15,000 nt of DNA from Salpingoeca rosetta (GCF_000188695.1 NW_004754910.1:418311-433310), one strand, 5' to 3'. Positions 1 through 13,526 are shown, counted from the stretch's first letter. Notes: generated from the sequence alone by a model not told the origin. A program made the numbers and translations.

Positions 1-55
1 ACACAACACACGCACACACACACGCACACACACACACACACACGCACACACACAG
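1..55. repeat. AC microsatellite, imperfect
   Basis: AC repeat with GC and AA interruptions at the window edge. It reads GT-type in the sense of the gene and follows e33, so it probably opens the next intron. Confidence 0.9.
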
Positions 56-2624
56 ACGAGCGTGTGGTTGTGCAGACCTGGTTGTCCAGCAAGAACCTGC
101 AGCTGCGGTGCTTTCATCGTGGTGGGAATATTGAGAACGGTCGTGTACACGTGCGGTAGAATCCGGCGCGCGTCCTTGATGGGCATGTTGCTTGCCAACG
201 CGTCCTTCAGCACAAAGCGGGCAGGGGTCGTGTTGAAGCACTCCTCAACGCGCAAGCTGTCACAGTCACACAAATGCATGCCAATGTCAAGCAAGGATGA
301 GTACGTGCGCAACACTCCTCGGGCAAACGTCGCAAAGACACACACACACACACACATACAGAGAGTCTCTCTCTATTTCTTTCTTCCCCCCTCCCCACAC
401 CCATGCCTCCGCCCACGCACGCATGCACACGCATGCATTGGCACTGGCTCTCCACCACGACGACCACCTCTCATTCCAGCGTCTCCACACCCACCTTGCC
501 CACAGGTCGGTGTCGTTGGCGAGGAAAACGGGGCCATCGCATGACACCATCTCCAAATCTGCGGTTGTTGGCACAGGCAAGCGCTTCCGCAGCATGTCTC
601 GCACACCTGACAAAATGTGATGCCATGTGTGCGTGTGCGTGTGCGTGAATGTGAGTGCATGCGTGCGGGCATGCAATCACGTCAGACATCAGGGGACAAG
701 AAGAAGATACCAGCAAAGATCAGCAGAGGCATGCATGACTTGACTGAGTGCTGTGTCTACGGGTAATGTGTGTGTGTGCCTGCTTGTGAATGTGCTTGCT
801 TGCTTGTCATTGCGTGTGTGTTGTTGTTGTCGACGCACGCTTGCCGCGACCAGTAGAAGACCTACCTTTTGCTTCCTGCGACAATGCTTGGCGTCCAACA
901 GCGCTGTCATCTCCGTCGTGCTGCTCTTCCTCTTCCTCATTCTTATCTTCGTCAAAGCGAAGACCTGAAGAAAGCCGAGGCGTGAGTATTGAGTGCCTGA
1001 GCTGAACATCTAACGGCAAGGAACAACAACGCTTGTGCGACATACAAAGCCACACACGCACACGCTCACACACAGACACATGCGCACCCACAGGACCACA
1101 CCATTCACTCCCACATGTTACTCACCAGCTGGTACCATGTATGCGATGTTGGTGAGGACGCGCAAGAGGCTGTATGTGCACAAGCGCTTCAGGCCCTCGT
1201 CGCGCGCCTTCCTCGCTTCCTCCTGTCTCTGGTGCAGCACGCCAGCCGCCGTCACATACTGCCCAACGAAAAGACGCAGCACAGACAGGGCACAGACGCG
1301 TAAGGGGGGGGCAGAACATAAAGTGAGCCACCCAGCCATCCACAGAACTGACAACGTGAGACGGGCACACCTCGAAGCACCTGCCTCAACACATCACACC
1401 ACACCAAATGTATCACCACACCACACCACACATCGCACGACACCATGTATCACATCACAACACCGCAACACGGCGTGTGCGTCACCTCTTCCAACGTGGG
1501 CCGCACAGGAACGCCTAGCTGCTGCAGGACCTGCGGCATTGTGCGGCTCGGGAGATGGCTGTAAAAAGATGCGAGGCGACGGGAGCAGGAACACATGTGC
1601 TTCAACATTAGCAAACAGAACAGCAGTAATGAGAAACAGGACACGGTACGAAACAGCGTGCCCAATGCAAAAACGCACATATGGGCACGTACACACAGAC
1701 ACACGTACACACAGACACACACACACTCACACACTCACACACGTACACACACACACACACAACACAACACAACACATGCCACAGCACAAAACAATACCAT
1801 TGCACGCACTCTGTGAGGACGACTTTGTCCAAAACGTCTCTGAAGAGAATGCGCGCGCTCTCTCGTGGTGTTGGTGCACTATGGCGCTGAGACGGCCACA
1901 CCTTCTTCGTGTGACTTGGCTCCTCCCACACACACGAGGACAGCGGCACGGGCTGCATCTTGATGGCCGTCGTGACACCGCTCGTGGCGGTGCTGCTCTT
2001 GCTGGCAGCATGCTCCTTCCTGTTTGTGCTGCTGTTGCTCTTCGTTTTGGGCTCCGTGCCACCGTGCATTGGAATGAGCAAGCACGTCGTAGACGTGTCG
2101 GTTGTGGACAGCGATTGCACAAAGGCGGCATCCGCGTCCACAAACGCCAGCGCCGCCAGGACCACATCCGCTGTGATGCGTTTGCCTGCAAGCACAGCAC
2201 TCTTGGGCGATTCAGCAGCATCAGCAGCATCAGCAGTGATGGTGGTGGTGATGGCGCGCCAGGCGTCTTGTGATGTCGGTGCATCGCGAATACCAATGCG
2301 CTTGAGGTGCGCGCGTGCATCGGCGGAGGGGCGGATGTCGCCCCACGCCACGCGCCGGAACAGCGGCTTCACTGCACGATGGCCATTGAAGAAGGTGGGG
2401 GGGGGGGAGCAGGGAGTGAAATCATTGAGGGAGTGGGCATTGGGTGTTGTGGGGAGGGTTGTACGTGTGTGCGTTGTGGGTGGAAAGACCTGGCGTGGGC
2501 ACAGGCGCAGGTGTGCTCAAGGGATGCAAAGCCCACAACAACATTCCCAATTGCGCCTTCCTTCCCTCCTCTCCACACACATGCACACACACACATCCAC
2601 AGATACACATCTGTACACACACAA

Positions 2625-2660
<36 letters not shown>

Positions 2661-4870
2661 CCACAGACCATGGCCGCACCTGGGGATGTGGGTGGAAGAG
2701 ACACAAACACGTCCTTCGGAGTACAGAGCTCGCCGTCAGTCGTGAGCACCCAACAATGCTCAGCCAGCGTCCTGTCATCAGAATTTCAAGGAAAGAGCAA
2801 ACCAGGCAACAGGCAGTGATTGTGGTTGCGTGAGCGAAAGCGAGAGGAAAGGCGTGTTGACGTGTTCGTGTGTGTAAGCAAGTGTAAGGATGAGTGAGAG
2901 AAGTCTCACAAAGGCACAGATGAATGCTGGCATTGCCTCTCAACACAAACGCGAGACAATGAGCAATCAGTAGTCTTACGTGAAGAGTGACGACGGTGTT
3001 GTGGTTGGCAACCACTCGTCTCCGACCTGGACTTCCTTGCGCATCAGCTATTCACCAAGCAGTCGTGTCGGCAACAATGGTGAGCATGGATCCAGGCAAC
3101 GTGTGCATGTGTGTGCGTGTGTGCGCGAGAGAGAGCGTGTGTTTCTGTGTGCGATGGTACCTGAACATGTTTTGTGCATGTGTGTGTGTGTGCATGTGTG
3201 TATGCATGTGCATGTGCGTTTGTGTGTATGTACATGTGCGTATGTGTGGAGGCGTGCGCAGGGATGGCGGTTGTGTTGTGAGCACCACCTTGGCGACGGC
3301 AGCAAGGTGGTTGCCAAGAAGATCCGCACAGAACAAGCGCCTCTGGTCATCACTGTCAAGCATGCATGTTCATATTCGCAGCATGGACGCGGAACGCGCG
3401 CGCATGAGCCAACAGCAGCAGCAAAATCATCAGCAAGAGATGCATGCACACAAGCAGGAGGTCACACACATGCTCAAGCACACAAACAAACAAACAAACA
3501 AACAAACAAACAAACAAACAAACAAACAAACAAACAAACAAACAAACAAACAAACAAGCACACGAACAAGCACACAAACAAATGCACCTCATGTGCGGCA
3601 GCGCTTCAGCAAGGAGTGGACAACAAACATCGCGCACCAGCACCTGAATAAGGTGGGGAGCGATGTAACGCATGGTGCAAAGGTTAGACGGTCGAATCGA
3701 AGAAAGATGCAACGTGCAGCACTTACTGGTAGGTGGCGAAGTGTCCAATGCACACAAGCGCAAACGTGTATTCACGCGCATACAAACACACACAAGCACA
3801 CGAACACACACAAGCACACAAGTACACACACAAGCACACACACAAGCACACACACAAGCACATAAGCACACACACACACGCACACACGCACACATATAAC
3901 TGTCCTACATGTTCAGAGTGCACGTCTTTGGCATCTCTGCCACTCTCGAGAGTGAAGGCACTGGACGGCTCCGGCGATGTGTACACATCCACAGGCACAA
4001 ACTCGGTGGCACCGAGCAGCTTGAAGAAAGCATGCAGGCGTGTTTTGAGGTCGCCTGCTGGCGTTGTGTCGGCAGCGGCCGCGCGGTGAAAATACTGCGG
4101 GGAGATGCAGGGGAGGTCGAGCACGTGGTCGCACATGAAGTCATCCGTCAGGTACTCAAACACCTTCGACGGCCCGCCATCTGATTCATGCAGGCAACCG
4201 AATGATGCGAATTGTGGGTGTATGTGCGAGAGAGCGTGTGCAAGGGTCAGAGCGTGTAAGCGCAAGGATGCTTGTGCGTGTAATCGTGCGTGTGTGTGTG
4301 TCTATGTGTGTGTGTGTGTGTGTGTGCGTGAATCCACTATGTGGATACTTGTGTCGTGTTGCAGCGTGTGAGTACCTCAACAACCACAACTCCAACACAA
4401 TGCATGAGCACAGGAGCAGCACCTGCGCGGAACGGGATGTGCAGCGATGAGAACGGCGGCTTGACCCGCTGCATGGAGGACTTGAGCAGCGTTGCTGCGT
4501 GGTGTCGGTGTTGTTCGGCAAACGAATGCGTGAGTGCCACATGATGGTTGAAGCAGATGAGAGCCATATGCTGCATGCATAGAGCGCGCACAAAGAGGCA
4601 CACAAGCAACCACACATACAAAGGTGCACACCCACAAATTCACAACACACAGGCATGATAATTACGCATACACATGCAGAGGCAGAAACAGCAAGAGGCA
4701 CGGAACAAATGTTGCGTCCCATCTTCACCTTTAGCGAGTGCAGCTGACTGCTTTTCGATGGGGATTTGGTGCTCGTGTCCAAATGCAACACAGAACACGG
4801 TCATGTCGACCAAGTCATCATCCCGCAACCGCTGCGGCGATGACCTGTGCAGTTGTGTGCAAGTGCGTGC

Positions 4871-4953
<83 letters not shown>

Positions 4954-6187
4954 TGTGCGTGTAAGTGTGCGCGCGGATGGGAGAGGTGCCGTGTCAGTGT
5001 GCAACAAGCAGGGGTACGTACTGCGGGTCGACGAGGAGGCGGTACACTTTATCGTGCAGGAATGAGTCGCGAGCGCCCCTGCACGCACACACGTAACGTC
5101 ATGGTGTGGAAGAGAGATTATGTGTCATGACGACGTGTAAAAGTACAAACATACACAGCCACACACATACACACACACACACAATATGCACGTCACATGT
5201 GCAACTCCACGTGTAAGCAGCATAGGCACGGCATTTTTCAAAATGCACAACGTACGGTTTGAGGCCATGGGATCTGAGAAGGCTGATGGCGCCTGCTTTG
5301 TTCTCGCTTTGCAATGCAGCGAGGAACGACGGAAGCACGATGCGATGATGCTGCGAAGTACACAGCATCAAACATGGAGGTGAGGTGACGGAAACGGGGC
5401 GAACAGGAATGCACGCAGCCGCAACACGACAACATGCAGGTACGAGAAACACAAGCCTGAACGACAACCACCGCCCGCACAAACATACACACACAAAAAA
5501 AACCATAAAACAAACCCGCACATACACAATTCGAACAAGCAAACAAACAAGCAAGTATACAAACAAGCGAGTAAACAAGCAAGCAAACAAACAAACAAAC
5601 AGGCAAAGTATACAAACAAGCAAGTATACAAACAAACAAGCAAGCAAGCAAACAAACAAACAAGCAAGCAAACAAACAAACAAGCAAGTATACAACCAAC
5701 CAAACAAACAACCAAACAAACAAACAACCAACCAAACAAACAAACAAACAAAACAAACAAACAAACAAACAAACGAACAAACAAATTGCACGTTCAACCG
5801 AGCCTATCTGACCTTCAAGAAGGGAAAGTCGTGTGCGATGGCGGTGTCCATCTCGTACATGTCGCCCCCCTGGAAGGACGCGTGGCCGCCACCAAGCAGC
5901 GGCACAAACTTGGTGCAGTTGAGGCGCTGCGTGTGCTTGAGCGACAGATGCGCACGCGTCTCATCAATGCGATTGAGGATCCATGCAAGCATCTTTGGTG
6001 ACAACGGCTGCACACCGCCACTGCCGCCGTCTGCCGCTGCCTCCTTTGTGCTTCTGTGGTAGTGGGAATACAGCAGATCCACAAGCAGATCGCCACCAAG
6101 CACCTGCACCCCTGTTGTATTGCAGGAGGTTGTGGTGGTGGTTGGGTTCACCAAGTTTGGTGTCAGGAGCCAGGAGGCGTACACAAT

Positions 6188-6259
<72 letters not shown>

Positions 6260-7257
6260 AGTGCAAATGGCACATCAGTGGAGACGCGCGTCTCGACAGC
6301 AATTGTACATGCTGAACACGAGAGTGCAAACAAACGGAACACAATACAAGCACAAACCCCAACCAACATCAACAGAGCGCAACTGGCACACGAGGCAGGC
6401 GGTGCGTACCAAGGGCGCGTGCGAGCATGGGGTCGATGTGCAGTGAATCGTGCACAAACGCGAGCCTGTGCCGGTCGTGTTTGCGCAGCAGCCGAACAAA
6501 CTCCTCCTTCATCTCCGCTGAGAGCGGCGGGTTTGATGGCGGCAGCACCGCGTGCTCCGGCCGCACAAACGTGCGCTCCGTGGTGGGCAGCAAGCGCACG
6601 TGTCTCAGCGCCTTGCACACCTCCTGCGGGGTGTGGCGGAACACGTCGCGCGTGTCGCCCGGCTTGGGCAGGGAGGCGATGGTGAGCTGCAGCAGATTGC
6701 GTGCCTGCATGCACGCCGTGAGCTGCTCGTCTTCATCGGACGTCGCCGATTCGTCGTCGTCATCATAGTCTTCATCGTCGTCGGCATCACTGTTGTCATC
6801 ATGATCGTCGTACATGCTGCTCTCCTCATCCTCGTCGTTGACCGGTTCGTCAAAGTACTTGGTGCACAGGGACAGGACGTGTTCGCATAGGCTTTTGAAC
6901 GCCGCAGGCACCTGCTTCAGCAGCCACTGGTTCCTGTGGGCGAGGGGAAGAGCAAAGGCACAAGGGGGGGGGGGAACGACATACTGTGAGGAGTGTGTGT
7001 GTGTGTGTTGTACTTCCATGACATCGTGCAAAACTTGCTTGAGCACGCAGTACGCCCTAATCACATAAACACACATACACACATACACACACCATGCAGA
7101 GCCTTCGTGGATGGCGTTCCTGCTGGACGTCAGCATCCAGTCCGCTTGTACTGATAAAGACACAGCAGTACATACAGCGGCGGTGTAAGAGGACAAACAA
7201 ACTCCTTGAAAGGTGCATAAATGGTGTCATGCACGCCACTCACTTGCACATCACCAT

Positions 7258-7335
<78 letters not shown>

Positions 7336-8266
7336 TGCACATACATGCACACTCAACCGACCGATGAGCTTGAAGCGGTAGTCCGAGACGGGGAGGAATG
7401 CAAACACATCGTAGCTCTGCAGGCGCTCCTCCTGCTTGTATCGCCGCAGTGGCAGCGCAATCACCATCTCCGTGGCCGTCACCCCCTGCCGCAGCGTCGG
7501 GTCTGGGGCGAGGTCGAGCTTACGTGTCAGCCAGTACGTGCGGTCACTGTCGGCGGTGATTTGCACGACACCCTTGGTGTTGCGGGGTGTGCGCTGCAGG
7601 GACCTTGATGCGGAGGGGAAGAGAGGGAAGGGGACAAAATGATTGGCGAAAGAGTGATGTACACTGTGAATTTACGCACGCATGCACTTACACGCACGCA
7701 CTTACACGCACGCACACACGCACACGCACACACATTGTGCGCACACACACATTGTGCGCACACGCACACAGATACGCACACACACACACACACAATTACA
7801 CATACAATGCAACACACACACAAGTACACACACGCACACACACACACACAAATACACATACAATGCAACACACACACACACACACAAGTACACACACACA
7901 CACAAGTTAGAGATTTGTACATGTTTCCACCTCTTCTCGTTGAGGACGGTGTCCTGGAAGTCGAGCCGCTTGAGTTTGTGCAGAAACAGCAGCAGCGACG
8001 GGTCCAGCTTCTCCTTCAAGTCGTTCCTAAACTCTCGCGTCACCGCCACTCTGCCACCGCTGCCACTGTTGGTGCCGCTGTTGGTGTCTGGCTCGTCAAA
8101 GGGCAGCACAATCACGGTCTCGCGTGCGCGCCAGTTTGGCGGCGGCGCAATGGCGTGCGGCAGCACATACCCGAGCGGGTTGTTCTTCACGTCAAACCCA
8201 AAGTGGAAGTTGTTGGAGTGGATTTGCGGGCAGTGTGTCACCTTGAACACGCTCTTGAAGCCAATC

Positions 8267-8359
<93 letters not shown>

Positions 8360-9791
8360 CGCGTGCGTGTGTGTGTGTGCATGAGCGTTTGTGGTGGTTG
8401 TGTGTTTTCAGTCGCAATGAAAACAGGTAAACAACACATGGTGCTCACAATTTGCTGTTATCAAGCAAACAGGAGAGCAACCACGCATGCAGGCCACCGT
8501 GCATGCAAGCAACGATGCATCATCGCGTCACCTTTGTGGCCAATGAACCGCGCCTCGCTCGCCGATTTCGTGCTGTTGCCGATGGAGCACAGCGCACGCA
8601 CATTCTTCTCGCTAAATCCAACCTGCGTGCATTGTGGCGCAGCAGCAGAAGGGAGAGAGAGAGAGAGTGTGTGTGTGTGTGTGTGTGTTGGGGGGCAGGT
8701 TGACGGTGGTGGCAGTGAAGGTCGACTTGTGCAAGCTGATGTTGGGCTTGTAAACTATATAGATGTGTATCAGATGTGTATCAGGCACACAGAGAGAAAC
8801 ACACACACACACACACACACGCACGCACGCGCACGCACACACACAGACAGACAGACACACACACACAGACAAACCTCATTGTTGCGGAGCTCAAAGCGGT
8901 CATTGGCGATGGTGATGGAGAGGGCGGGGACGTTGGTGAGATACGTGTTGTCGTCTGCGTTCTGCACGAGCTCCATGACGAAGTGGGTAGTGGATGCGTA
9001 GAGGTCGCTGGCGAGCTTCTCCACGGACTGCTGCACGAGATGGCGCAGCTGCTGCACGGCCCGCTTCTTCTCCTCGCTGCAGATGCAAGAGCCAAAGGTT
9101 TTTGTTTGGGGGGGGGGGGCGAATGAGACATGGGAAAATGAGGTTGCAGGAAGGGAAGGGGCAAACAGACACGCAAGGGCAGCAGTGTTCCGGCAATCAG
9201 CAGTGACGATAACAACGATCAGAGCGTTCGTGCATTTCACGAAAAGCATATTGCACAACCACCAAACTACCATCAACCACACCACCACACACGCCCATCA
9301 TGTGTCCAATGCGCACGTCATGCCGTCGTCAAGGCCTTCGCCGTGGTCGGCGCGAATCGCCCTGAGCACAGCGTTGCACTCGTCCTCAGGCATCTCGCGT
9401 GCAAGCACAGCATCGTGCACATCCTCCTCATTACCAATAACACCACCAGTGCCATTGGTGGTGGTGGCGGTGGCGGTGGTGACAGAGTTGCCAGTAGTGC
9501 CATCGCCATCCTGCCCCAGAAGTGTGGTGCCAGACACTGTTGGTGGCAGTGCACTGGAGGGTGTGCGGGATGCAAGTGCATCGGCAGAGGGCGCGGCGTT
9601 GCTGCCGATGCGGCTGAGGGGCGCAGACGATTGCACACGCGAGGCAGCCTGATCAGTGGCCTGAGTGAAAGGAAGTGAGGTGAGGGAAGGGTGACAGGTG
9701 TGAGGCTGTAATGTCGTGTGTTCGTGGTGGTGGGATGAGGCACATGTTGAATGCGTTCGAGAAGGCAACGGAAAGAAATGCACACACAGAC

Positions 9792-9847
<56 letters not shown>

Positions 9848-10976
9848 AGACACAGACACACACAGACACACACACATACACACAGACACAGACACACACA
9901 CACACACACAGACACACAGACAAACAGCACCTGCAGTGCAGCGTTGTTCCAGTCTCTGATGCGAGCAGGGCGGCCCATCTGGCGGAGGAGGAGGCGGTGG
10001 AATGGCGTCGCGGCCGCATGCAGCAGTTTCGTATGCATCTCCGGTACAACACCGCGTGCGCCTTCAACGAGCACGTCGTAGCCAACGGGAGACAGCAGCG
10101 GTGGCGGCAGGTGGGACAGCACGGCCAGCACGTGCTCGCATATCCACGTCGCGTCTTGGCGCGACCACGCCCGTCTCAGCTGCTGCTTGAGCAGATCCGC
10201 ACCAATGGCGCCACTGCTCTGCAACACGTGTACGGTGAGCGCCGCAGCAACGTCGACGGGCCGTGACTCCGGGTGAAACGCCGCGTGCACGGCCACAAAC
10301 GGCACCTTCCACACCACGCCGTGCTCCACTTCCACGTACACGTGCTGTTGGCTCGCACTCAGCACGCCGTCGCCATCAAGGACGCTGTCAGCGGCGCTGG
10401 TGATGGCGCCGAGCTGTTGCGTGAGGGAGCCGAACGCGCGCGCAATGAACACGGAAAGCGAGCCGTGCTGGTGCTGGAAGACGCGACGCCAGCCGACGGC
10501 GGTGGCGATGTCACACATGCAAGGTGCCGCCTCGACCATGGCCATTGCGTCCTGCATCGTCGTGTCAAGCACGCCGCCCGCATCAGCGCCATCGTCACTG
10601 CTACTGCTGGTGGTGTTGTCGCTGGCAGCTGCTTCACCGTTGATGTCCCCGGCGCTGTCGGTGCCACCGTGAGCGGCCGTGTGGGCAAAGGCAGCGAGTG
10701 GCAGGATGGACAGTGGGGCCTTATCCAGGTCAAGCGTGTGCAGGCGGTCGAGGAAGCTGGACACCCACTTGTGGATCTCTGCGGTGGCGGGCATGAAGGA
10801 GGACGTCGGGAGGAAGGAAGAGGAGGAGTGACACGGTGTCAGGGAGACGTGATGGAGGGAGGAACAGGGGACAATGGGCAAGGAACAGTGAGAAGCCAAT
10901 TGGAACGGGCTATGTACACAGCAGTGGATAAATGGTAGAGTATAGCTCACTCACACAACGCAACATGTCACAGCGC

Positions 10977-11035
<59 letters not shown>

Positions 11036-13134
11036 CACACACATACACACAGTTTCAGATGATACGCTCCGTATGGCATACGCAAACCAACCGTGTGCTG
11101 CGTTGGATCCGGTGCAGAAATGGGCGCGCACGAGGCGTGCTGCGGTCGCTTTGGCGTCACTGCTGTTGTCTGTGACCACGCCGAGGTCGTAGAGGGAGCG
11201 GAGGAAGGCGTGGACGCTGCTCTTGTCAACACCGCCACTACCGCCGCCAATTCGTAGGGCAGCGGCAGCGGCATCTGTGTCCTCGCCAGGAACAACAGCG
11301 TCGCCAGCAGCGCCGTCAACACCAAAGCGGAATGCAACGCCAAAGTCGGCAAAGACGTCCGCAATCTCCTGCGCGGCGCTCTCGAGTACACGCAATGCGG
11401 TGGCGGTGGTGAGGGCGGTGAGGTCGCCCCCGTGCTGCTGCGTCGTGGCGGTGAGAGCCGTGGTGATGGCGGAGAACAGGAACGCCACATCTGCATCGCG
11501 CATGGATTTCTCGCGCGCCTGTGCGTGAACGGCCGCTTGGAGGTTTGGAATCAACGCGGAGAGCAGCTGGTCTTCTCCAGGGAGGCGAATTGTCTGTGTG
11601 GAGGCCGAAACCGCTACGGAGCACACGAACATTACATGGCGGCAGGGAAATGCGTGTGAGTGTGCGTGCGTGTGCGTTTGTCCGTGTGCGTACATTCGTG
11701 CTTGCGCAAGCGTGTGTGTTTGTCTATGCGTGCATGTATGCATGTCTGACCACATGTGTACACGTGTTTCGTGTTCAAGTTTGCGCGCACACAACGTCAC
11801 CATTCACGAACATAACGGCTACAAAATGGACTACTGTCCAAACCAACCGTCCGATGTTTTAGTGCAGTGCCGCAGCATCTTCAACACGGGCGCTTTCATG
11901 TGCGGGCGCCTGTGCAAGCACGAGCGGAGATTGAGGTCGTTTGCGATTGCCAGACGCAAGCATGCGTGTGTACATGTGTACATACATGTACACACACACA
12001 CACACAAGCATGTACATATACCCGAACACACACACACACGCACACACGCACGCATGAACATAAACGCAAACACACACAAACGCATGTATACACACACAAA
12101 CGCATGTTCACAACACATGCACGCGCCACTCACAGGTTGGTGGCAATGTCTACTGCACTTGTGCCGACATCAGCGATGCAGCCGACATCAAACTGGTGCA
12201 CCAGCCCGTCCTCCACCGCCGCCAGCGCCCCGAGGATCGTCGTGTCCACGGCAACGCGCTCGGCGATGGCGGTGATGGCGCCAACCTGCAACTTTTTCTT
12301 CATGCTACCGGGAACCAGCAGTGCAGGGCGCTTGCGCTTGCCTTTGTCCTTTGACTTGGCTTTGCTCTTCTTGCCGGGCTTGCTGCTCACAGCGTTGCCG
12401 TGTGTCTCTTCATCATCGTCCACTTCACCAGCATCACGCGTGTCGCTGTCGCCGCTTTCGCCGTCACGATTGCCCGCGGTGTCGTCGTCATCGTCACCAC
12501 CATCGTCGTCATCATCGCCCGCATCGCCCTCAATCATGTTCTTCTTCCTGAGAGCGGCAGTGATCTCTGCGACCGTTCTCCCTTCCAGCAGCTGGAGCGT
12601 CACCCACGTGAGCGATGCCGTGTAATCTCCAATCGCCTCCGCCACCGTCGGCACCGTCGCGTCCATCTTGTCCTCGGACACGGCGCCTTTGTTCGTCACC
12701 GGCAGACACAGCAGTGCCATCGCCGCGTTGGCGCGGAACCCAGGATCCCGCCTGAATCGTGTGTGGTTATGTGTTGTGTGTGATGTATGTGTTGTGTGAT
12801 GTACGTGTGAAAGTGGAAGCGTACACATGAAAATATTTGCCACGTGTGTGTATGTTTGCGTGTGTGTTTGCACATGTGGGAAGTTGAGGGAGTGCAAGCA
12901 AACAGGAGCCACATAACCATGCAACTTCAGTATGACGCATCAGGTTCATGTTCAATACGTACACGAGCAGCTTTGTCACGGAGCTGAACACACGAAGAGC
13001 CTTGAGTGGCTGGTACTTGTAGTGTGAACGCCCAGGCACTTGGTCTGAACGTGTAATCATGATGACGAAAATTGAGAAGACAGTGAGTGCACGTGACCTG
13101 GAGCATGCGCTCACACACACACACACACACACAC

Positions 13135-13175
<41 letters not shown>

Positions 13176-13442
13176 GCACAATGGACCTGCGATGCGGTGG
13201 AAGCGGTTGCTGATGGTGTTGTGTTGGAGGGCATCTGTCCAGCGACGAATTCCGCTGTACATGTGCAAAAGAGGCAAGTGCAGGAAACGTGCACACATGT
13301 GATCAGGAGAAGGGGGAGCGCGTGGTTAAGTTGCGCGATGTTGATGGGTGCGAGGAATGAGTTGCGACCGAAAGAGATGGAGAGCTAAGCTAGCAAAGAC
13401 CAGAACAAACAAATCAAAGATTGCTCATACCTAAAAATAACA

Positions 13443-13526
<84 letters not shown>

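Larger units (their letters stand above)
7931..9076 (-). other. GHKL ATPase domain, span of coding segments e12-e14
   Basis: This interval holds the whole recognisable nucleotide-binding domain, about 205 residues split by two introns. Motif order is N-box, NNEVGF loop, GNSTK and GHKGIGF, as in NO VEIN-like and sacsin-like ATPases. The N-box glutamate and asparagine and the lid glycines are intact, so ATP binding is plausible. The missing DxGxG aspartate raises the question of how adenine is held. Confidence 0.9.

Noticed and set aside
1035..2273. A 412-codon plus-strand open frame
   Set aside because: It reads mostly His/Thr from AC repeats and covers minus-strand exons e28-e30 in antisense. 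It carries no recognisable domain and the minus-strand frame is family-like.
3482..3556. CRISPR-like or telomere-like repeat
   Set aside because: It is a simple tandem CAAA array without spacers and without a telomere motif.
8761..8783. Tandem 11-mer AGATGTGTATC twice in intron e12-e13
   Set aside because: Only two copies and no flanking sign of a mobile element; likely slippage.
7682..9001. A 439-codon plus-strand open frame
   Set aside because: It is a shadow of the ATPase exons joined through Cys/Val and His/Thr repeat translation.
9298..10950. A single 550-codon minus-strand open frame as an intact exon ending at a TGA
   Set aside because: Its middle is translated GT repeat. Splitting it into e10 and e11 with GT...AG ends removes the repeat, and a donor before the TGA joins in phase to the ATPase exon. 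So the stop is not taken as a gene end.
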